From NCBI GenBank assembly GCA_903813345.2, contig CAIIXF020000005.1, forward strand, positions 19,349,375 to 19,413,374: a DNA stretch of 64,000 nt, written 5' to 3'. This stretch comes from Owenia fusiformis. Its lineage: Eukaryota > Annelida > Polychaeta > Sabellida > Oweniidae. A program made the position numbers and the translations under genes. Below are positions 52,601-61,600 of the stretch, piece by piece. How positions within the stretch are numbered: the stretch's first letter is position 1; every line of letters starts with the position of its first letter. Under the pieces are notes generated by a model that was given only the letters and a program-made list of their open reading frames with translations, was not told the origin of the DNA and made no database searches.

Positions 52601-55600
52601 TAACTAACTATAGGTGGCAGCACCATAACTAATACTTATATAGGTGGCAGCACAGAAATCAGAAAGATGGCAGTAGAGTATTGAAGTAGCAAACAATGTC
52701 ATCATATCCTGAGGGTTCCTTCAGAGTCCTACAATAAATCACTCAAACCATACATGCAATAAAAGAACATTCAAGATCTAACTATGAAGTCTAACTAAGA
52801 AGTCACCAAGGGCCAAATGAAATTTCTTAAATCTTCATACAGTATTTTCTCTTGTATCAAATATTACAAAGAAAATATATATGAAAAGTTAAGAATTTCT
52901 GACAGAATATTTCAAGAAATCCAGGATCCACCACAAGCAGGTAAGCCAGTAGGTTGCCTTAGCAACAGTATCTGTAAAGACAAGCCAAGCAGGAGAAGGA
53001 ATTTTCAAGCAGAAGGACATTTTGTCTATTCCAGGCGAAAGTTGCTATAGTAACATCAGGCAAGGGTTCCTATATCATGTCTATCAAACACCATAAACAT
53101 TTAAAATAACATTTCAACTGAACCAACATGTGTCTCTCTATTCCATGGTACATAGTACAATGCAGGAGTTGCAATGAAATATATAATCTTCACTGAATAT
53201 GAAATAACCACATTTGTACTAAATTCTTGAAATCCAAATTAGGAGTTGAAATTGAGAATTTAGTTTAAATGTTTCTTTGAAATGTTTCAAATGAATTGTT
53301 TTTAGTGTTAAATAGACATGTCGACCATATAGCATATCAAGACATCCACCCTATTGAAGGCAAAGCAATAGTAAAATGGCATGCATATAGTGTGAACGTG
53401 TGCTTATACTCACAACAGAATGTTGGCACACAGTAAAAATGAGAAGACAACTTTGTGTCGTGCAAACAGTGAGCGGCAAATATTTTCGTATAGATTGTAC
53501 TGGAAATGATCCTTGAGGTATCGTAAACGACGCTCCAAAATCTTAGATTTGTTACTGAAATGTGAAATACATGATGAGGCATGGTGTGAAGTATATTAGT
53601 GTGAATGGTGTGAAAATAAAACATGGTGTGCATTTTTTAGTCATTGTGAAATATCAATTAGTAAGATAAATTATAAACTGTATATAATAAATAAAACATA
53701 CTCTTATCAAGGAAATTAAACGGTGGTGTACAAATATGATGGTCATGACACCATACAAGATAAATAACAATCTTTTAACCTAAAATCACTAAAATCAGCC
53801 AGTTTGATGTTGCATTTATTTAATGTTAGATTTTATGCTTCAGTGCTTCAACGTTTAATAAATTCACTTATTTATTCATGAAATTTTCAAATCTTTTGGC
53901 ATTTTCTAATATTATATTTTTATTTTTAACTGAACAACTAACACCACCTACCTATCATGTATGGAGTTAATATACAAGTTGACGAACCACGTCAATGAAT
54001 ACTGGTACATAGGGTCAATATTTGGCAAATCAGCAATAGAGAAAAACAAAATGGCTGAATGTCGAGCAATCGGTTGATAACCAACACGACTTTCATCAAT
54101 TTTCTTCTCAGTAACTTCAGCAACTTTTTGCTTTTTGTTGATCTCATCTGCGAGAACTTTAGATGAGTCAAGAATTTGGATTGCGGATTCATCCTCTAAG
54201 ATGTTTCCCTCTGAAGCAGAGAGTGTGTGGAGAATCTTGTCTTCGACCTCCTTTAGTTGTTTGTTGTTCTGGGCACTCTGAATGATCAAAGCTTGACGTT
54301 CTTCTTCAAGGTCTGGTCTGAAAAATTACATGTTTATATTTCAGAAAGTATTTGATGGATTTCTTATAAATAAGCTCAGGACAAATACTGATTTGTGGAT
54401 TTTGTGATTTTTGGACAGTATGGATTTGAAACCCATACATTCTTCAAGACAAAAATCCCCAAAACTGTAAATATGAATTCTGTAGGGTAAATTTAATCTC
54501 TGTAAGACTCAGTTCCAACATGTGGTTTCAAGGCAACTTCCCCAAAAAGATAACATGAAAATATTTCATGCAAAATTTGCGTGCTCTCCTATAATACTCC
54601 TGGTAATAGGAGATGTGCTTGTATAAAATCATTTGCATTAAATAAATAATATATGAGAACAAATAAACTTACTTTTCCTTAGCAACCACAATTCCCAGGA
54701 GCTGATCCTCTAGACCTTCAGGTGTGATCATGAAGTTCAACAATGACACCTTAGTGGCAACCTCTGGCAAGTAATGTGGATTACGTAGTTTTGTAGTTAT
54801 ATAGAAGCGGAAATCTTTACTGTACTCTATAACCTGGTCCCCTAGACGAATCATCTCAACACCAGCTGCAAAAAGCAATAGTATCATTTACAATTTTACA
54901 CTTACATGTATTATTATCACATTGTGTACATGTACATATATCACACATCATTTAATAACCTTCATTTACTCACTTTATTTACATTGCACCTGATTAAGTT
55001 TGGTATTTTTGCACCTAACTAAGTTTGATTGAACTGGTATTTTATCACAACTTTTGCATAGGCGTAGCCAGGTGGTTGGGATGGGAAATTAGCTTTAAAA
55101 TGCTTTTTATTTGAAGTTTCTAGCTCAATTTTGAAGGAAGTTGCATCAATTTTTGTCAAATTCAAAATAAATCTTAATTTTTGGGCTTGTTTAAGTCATA
55201 ATAGCACCCCCCTGACTGAAAACCGAATTTTTTTTGGCGATCGCACCCCCCCTTGACTGAAAGCTTACTACGCCCCTGCAGAGTGATTAAATTTTTTTTG
55301 TTGTAATGTATACAGTTGTTATCAGACATAATAATATAACATCTTCAGAAATCAGAAATCACACAAATGTCCAAGTTTATAATATGATTCAGACTTTCTT
55401 ATTTGAAATGAAGAATGCAGTGCCATTAATTACATACATAATGTGCAAGCATGCAGTTTTTACATTAACTTTGATAAAACACAGCATAGCATATTTGGTG
55501 CTCCATAAACTGTTCCAATACAAATTGTACATGTACATTATTCAATACTGCTGACTCCTCCTCCTGATGAGTAGTCAGGGTTAACTGAGTACCTTTATTA

Positions 55601-58600
55601 ACAAATCAGAATGGAGTGTAGACCCTGGTTGCAAAAATAATACAAGTTTCATGCAGATGTTTTTACATCTAGCAAGCAAATATCTTTCAAACAAACACCT
55701 TACATAAACCCATACCATATTCATATTTGCATGCAACACATGTGGGGATCTATAGAGGATCTTTTTACACAGTATACCTTATCTCTATAGACCCCTTACA
55801 TATGTCCCACCACCATGCTAGACACCATAATTCATCTATACCAAACACCAGAATGTACTTATTTGAAATCAAAGAGGGGTCTATCAGAATCCATGACATT
55901 TTCTATACCTCAAATTTCATGGGCTTGAAAGTTTTATACCATATATCAACCTCTTGTGGACCCTTCATAAGTGGAACACCTCTGAAAGTGGAACACTTTT
56001 CTGAGTCCCATGACCAACTGACTTAATGTTAAATAAACCTCTGTAAGTGGAACACCTCCCAAGTAGAACATTTAAATACCAAAGATGTTCGACTTAAATA
56101 GGTTTTATTGGACATTCTTACTGATGCCCATGAGGTGATTATGTTGCTTTAGGGGCATTAATATCCTGGCAGACCCCTCCCACCAGAATGTTTCTACCTG
56201 ATTCAGTAGAACTTTATATCTATACCTACCTAGAGAAGATTTAACTTCAGAAAGAGAAAATGTGATCATTAATCAATTAATTGAAAATGACAACAATATT
56301 AATAATAATGAAAAAGTTGTCAAAATATCTTGTTTATTTGTGAAAACATTTTATAACTTCTTGTGTTTACCTTAACCAAAATATTTTGATCAACAAGTGT
56401 GTTTTAGTGATTAAAAAAATGTAAAAAATGAATTTCTGCTAATTCTCACCAGGTAACAAGCAATTAATAACATCTGTTAAAATGAATGATAAATAAATAC
56501 ATACAATATGAAATTATCAAAGCTGAGCTAAGCATTTAAAAATATTAGCAAATCAAAGAAGTCTTGTATCAAGTCATTCTGTACCCCCATCTATCCAATC
56601 CTCTGGTAGAATAAATACAGTAGAAAATGTGAGATAACCAAAGATTTGATACAAGGCTATTACATTTGAAGCAAATGCTTTAAATAAATTTATAAATTGT
56701 GTAATAATATTGTAGCTTAAATTACTAATAGCATGTAGCTGTTGTTAGTACTTATTTGATGTTAATTGAGATACATGTAGGGCTCAAGGCAGAAAATAAA
56801 ATGTTAAAGACTTGCATTAATCAAAACTGAAAAAGGATGACATCTACCCAATGGATAAAGGATTAATGGATTAATATTGGCTAAGTATAAACACAATGTG
56901 AGAGGTATTAGTACTAAAAATACGAAGTAAGAAAGCACTGGCAAAACATTCGTTTTGTATGGTTTTTACTTTGAATAAACTGTAATACAAAAGAGAACCA
57001 AAGGAATAAAATGACTGCATATCTTACTTTGTTTGAAAGTTTGTTTTAGAAGGAGTGGCTCCAAGGAGGGGTCCAGTTCTTCACCCACATTCTCCAGCAG
57101 GAGAGGATACCCAAACTGTATACAGTTTTCTAAGGACCGGATATAGTCCGCATCTGTTAGTTTTATAACATGCAGTTTGTTGTCTTTTTCTGTATTTTTC
57201 ACCCACTTATTGGCTTGGCCTTGTGGATCAATCATGAGAGGCCTGGAAACAGATATCAAATAATGTAACAGCCTAATTTTCTACTAATGTCATTTTAGAT
57301 TGTTGTTGATTCTGATATTTCTTCAAGTCGATCCAATAACTTTTCCATAAAGAATACCAATTAAATAACTTTAGGATGAATCATACCATCGTCTTGAGTT
57401 GGCAACGATGACTCCATTGTCTATAGAGAATGCATCCCTAGGCAAACCATTGATGTTCCATTGCTGAATCTTCACTGGTTCTCCTAGTGTCTTACTGAGA
57501 GAGAACTGCTTAGAACAGGGGATCTTCTTCAACTACAAATAGAGCAAAACAAACTGATGCAATATGATTACGAAATGTTCTGATTAAGTTTTGTCAACAA
57601 CTGACAAATATGATATGTGACATACAGGTGGTCGAGCCAGAGTATTATTTTTTCCAAAAAGTAATCAATTTCTTCCCTTTTAGTTATGAACATTGACAAG
57701 GTATCAGTGTAACAATACAAGTACCTCCTATGTAAACAGCAATGTTTTTAATAGCCTTTAATAACCAAATTGGGGTTTGAACCCTACTCTCAAATGAAAT
57801 CGATTTCATGTAAAAATGAAACATGATGATGTGTTATACTAGGTGAATGTGATCCCTGAAATGATATGAAAATGATGAGAATTTGAACACGTTGCTGACA
57901 AAAATTGTCCTTAAGATTATACTTAAATTCTAAAATAAAGTTTCACATATCACATCTTAATTACATTTGTTAAAATACAACATGAGCCAAAATGGTTTCA
58001 ACATTTCATGTGGCCATTAACATTACATTCACAATATGTACTTACCAAACATAATTTCACCCAGTCACTTGTACATTCATCTCTGAATGCTGACGTAAAT
58101 GGTCCGAGGTACGCAATCACCCCAGCAGAGATCAAGACATCCCCAAGCAGGTTGTCGTATATAAGTTGCAGGTTCTCGGCTGCCTGGGTCCACCTTGTCT
58201 TCTCACCTCCCAGTCCACTGATCAATTTCTCCGCCCTGACTAGTTTCTTACCACACAGGTCGACCTAACGAAAATTATGATACATTATTTTTACGCTATA
58301 GACATTTGGATATATACTATGATTTATGGATAAATGAAATAATGCTAGGGATTCATTTGCAGTGGTCAATGATGGGATTTATCATAATTTGTAGATGTTT
58401 TGTTTGCCAATTACTCTAAAATAGAGTTTGAGCTTTCCTAATGAATTCAAGAATTTTTAATCAATTATGAGTAGAAGATCCACATGACACATTCTAAATA
58501 AAAAAACTATATTTGATGTATTAAAAATCAATTATCTTACTTGGAATTCCAATTGTTCTTTCTTATCCACCATATCTTTAAAAGACTGCTTCAGATTGGC

Positions 58601-61600
58601 AAGTCTTTCTTCTACAGCTCGTAACTCGGCACGTTTTGTGTTTAACGTTGCCATGGTTTCACTAAGCTCTGACTCAGCTTCTGCCAGAGAAGCTTTCTTA
58701 GGTGCGACAACTTTGGCAACACGATCGTAAATCTCCATGGCAAGGATCCATTTGCACAATCCTTCAGCTGCAGATGAGGCCTTGGCCACCTTATCAGGGA
58801 CAAAATCTGGGTTTGTGATATATTCCTAAAATATAATATAAAATAATCCAATATAATATAATTTAATATAATATGATATGATATACAGTAATACACACAT
58901 TTGTATTTTCATCATGTACATAATTAGCCAAACTAAATAGAAATCTTTCGTAAAAGTTAAATCAGTAAAATAACAAATAATGAAAAAATTAAGAATCTTG
59001 TGAAGAATACTGGTCTATAAGCGCTGCCTACCTTCCTAATCTTTGACATGATATGTGGAGGGATATTGTCTTTGTCATATTCCTTCAGGAGACCAAGGAA
59101 GTTCATATCTCCAAGGAGCTTCTTGGCTGGAGGCCAGTAGTCCAGGATCTGAAATTCAAAGCACAAAACCCAATATAGTATTCAGTGTATTAAGGTCAAG
59201 TGTCAAGAAAAAAGGAAAGTTTAAGTTATCAATAAAAAAAATGGTTAAAACATAATCATTTGACATGACGTCATGTATGGATGTATAAACCTATATGTAA
59301 ATGGTCCAAGCCAAGTTGATAAGTAAGATAGAGTTTATTATGCTCTGATTGAAATATTTAATAGATTTAAACTGTATAGATCTGAGCTGCCATGAGATTA
59401 ACCAATCATAGTGTAGTTCCCAGTGTGAAGCTTTCTGGCAAACACTGTCTGGCACCAACTAACAAATGGATCTTAATTCCGAATTTGGCAAAGTCAATGA
59501 AAGTTTAATAAGCAAAGGGTCATCAACATTAAAAATAACTTAAATAAGGAATGGATTTTACCTTGCCACCAGTTCCAGAGGGATCATTGACCTTATCGGG
59601 TTTGATGTCTTTCATTACACATACTGCAGCCATCACCAGCTTCACTACAGCTGGTGGATTCTTCATTGATTTCACTAGAGTGATATCTGAAGGTTTAAGA
59701 GTGTTCAGGGCAGAAATAGCTGCCTCAAGAGCTGGGATTGCTTCAGCCAATTCAGCCTCACATTCATCTTTAAGAGCCTGGGCAGTTGCTGCTTGTTCAT
59801 TTGCAACAGCCTCTTCAGCTTTAACTTTGGTGGATGTTTCTTCAACATCTTTGGATTCTTTGTCAATGACAATCATCATTCTCTCATTCTCAGCAGCAGA
59901 TACAACAAGCTGTGGTTTTAGTTCTTCTAACTCTACTTGCATAGCAGATACCTGGAGAGGTCAGGGTAAAATAGTTAATAAAAATATAACCAGTATATTT
60001 TTAAAGCAATGAAGTCTTAAATACTAAAGATGATAAAAAGAGCTACTGATCAAGTATTTCCGTTTCTGGATGTAAACATACAATACATGTATTTAATATT
60101 GATATGTTATAATACACTCCAAGATTATGCAAGCTCCATGAATTACTAAAATTTATCAAACTGTAGTCTATTGCTAAATGAGAATGGCATAAATTGTGAC
60201 ATGTTATTTGCATCACACTATTGGTTTAATCACCTGTGTTGCAGCAAAGGCCAGTTTCTCGAGACCCCCCACATAACGCATTTTCGCCTTCATTGTTTCT
60301 TCTTGCTTCTCTGTGATTAGTTTCTTGAATGAAGCAATCAGCTCAAGATATGATGTAGGGGTCACATAATTGTAGCGGCCTAGATTTGTCAAAAATCTGG
60401 AAAGAAAATATAACATAAAGACTGAGAATACAAAATCAGACAGACTTCACCAATCTCTAACTAAGTTCATTAAAAGTGCAACAGTTTCCATGGATACTTA
60501 AAGGAAGTTTTATTTAAATTCAATTCTTCTTACAACCAATTATTAATTTCAAAATATTGCATTTAGGCCAGTATTGATGTAAATGGTATTCCATAAAGTA
60601 GACTCTAATAAATAAGACAACTAATGGTGTCAGAATTGAAAGCATACTTTTCAGAGAGTGTTCTTGAACTGTTGTGGAATGTCTTGCAAATGTCCACTGT
60701 CTCTGTTCTCTCACTGTCCTCCATGTCGACCATTTCAAGATTCTTCAAGGCCACCCTTGTCAGAGCATCCTCTGGCCATGCCTACAAAAGCATTGATCCT
60801 ATTTACATTTGGATTCAATAAACCTGATTTAAACGACATGTAATGGTTAATCAATAATTACTCAGTTTTGCTGATAACCCAGAATTATCATAAATATTAT
60901 ACTAATTATGTAATTTGTGTACTGTAAATGTACAGTGAAACCCTCTCTAAGGTGGACACTCTAATGACTGAATTTCAAATTGTAAAAACTCTAATTCACC
61001 TGGAACCAATCTATAGTGCAGCAATTGATGAGAGAGGGGAACTGACGCAAGCGGTTCCTGAAGGCATCCCCAATAGGACTGAATGCGATGATGATATGCA
61101 GATTCTCCTTGCAGCGATTCACAAAGAATGCAAACAGGGCTAGGGGACTGAAGTCTGCATTCTTGTCCCCAGCTTGTGCTGCTGGTCTTACAGCCTAGAG
61201 ATAAAAAATAGGTAAACTAAGTTAGATTGACAGCTCTGGTTATAGTGACACATGCAAATCATCAGGGGGTGCAGGACTTTATAACTGATTTGTGCACCAT
61301 CCATTTTATCACCAAGGGAACATTAGTTTGAACAGTAGACAACTCTCGAAGGGCAACTGCTCTGGCAATTGACCAAATGTGTTAAAAGTCAAGCTGCAAC
61401 ATCAGAGCATAGCACCATCTATCTAATTAAAGTACCTCACATAAAAGAAAAAAATAGTTTGTCTGACTTGGTAATTTTTCTTTAATTTATCTATTTACCC
61501 TATAAAATATCCTTTTCAAAAATATTTTTGCTCCCATTTGAAATTTTTTTTTCGCATTAACTATTTCAACATCTCACCTCCATAATTTCAGCTTTTTCAT

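Larger units (their letters stand above)
54866..57027 (-). other. dynein intron with several MITE-like repeats
   Basis: 2.16 kb with no exon recognised. 55056-55280 is a small element with GCATAGGCGTAGCCAGG and CTACGCCCCTGC as imperfect inverted ends and a CACCCCCCTGACTGAAAAC-type tandem. 55960-56115 holds GTGGAACACCTC repeats of the TACAGTAAAACC family. 56562-56656 is a TCTTGTATCAAG/TTTGATACAAGG mini-element. The ORFs at 55306-55554 and 55727-56026 have no signature. Confidence 0.6.

Noticed and set aside
59551-60012. 153-codon plus-strand ORF rich in Ser/Ala/Thr
   Set aside because: Exact antisense shadow of the dynein stalk exon 59562-59951; low-complexity product follows from the coiled-coil codons.
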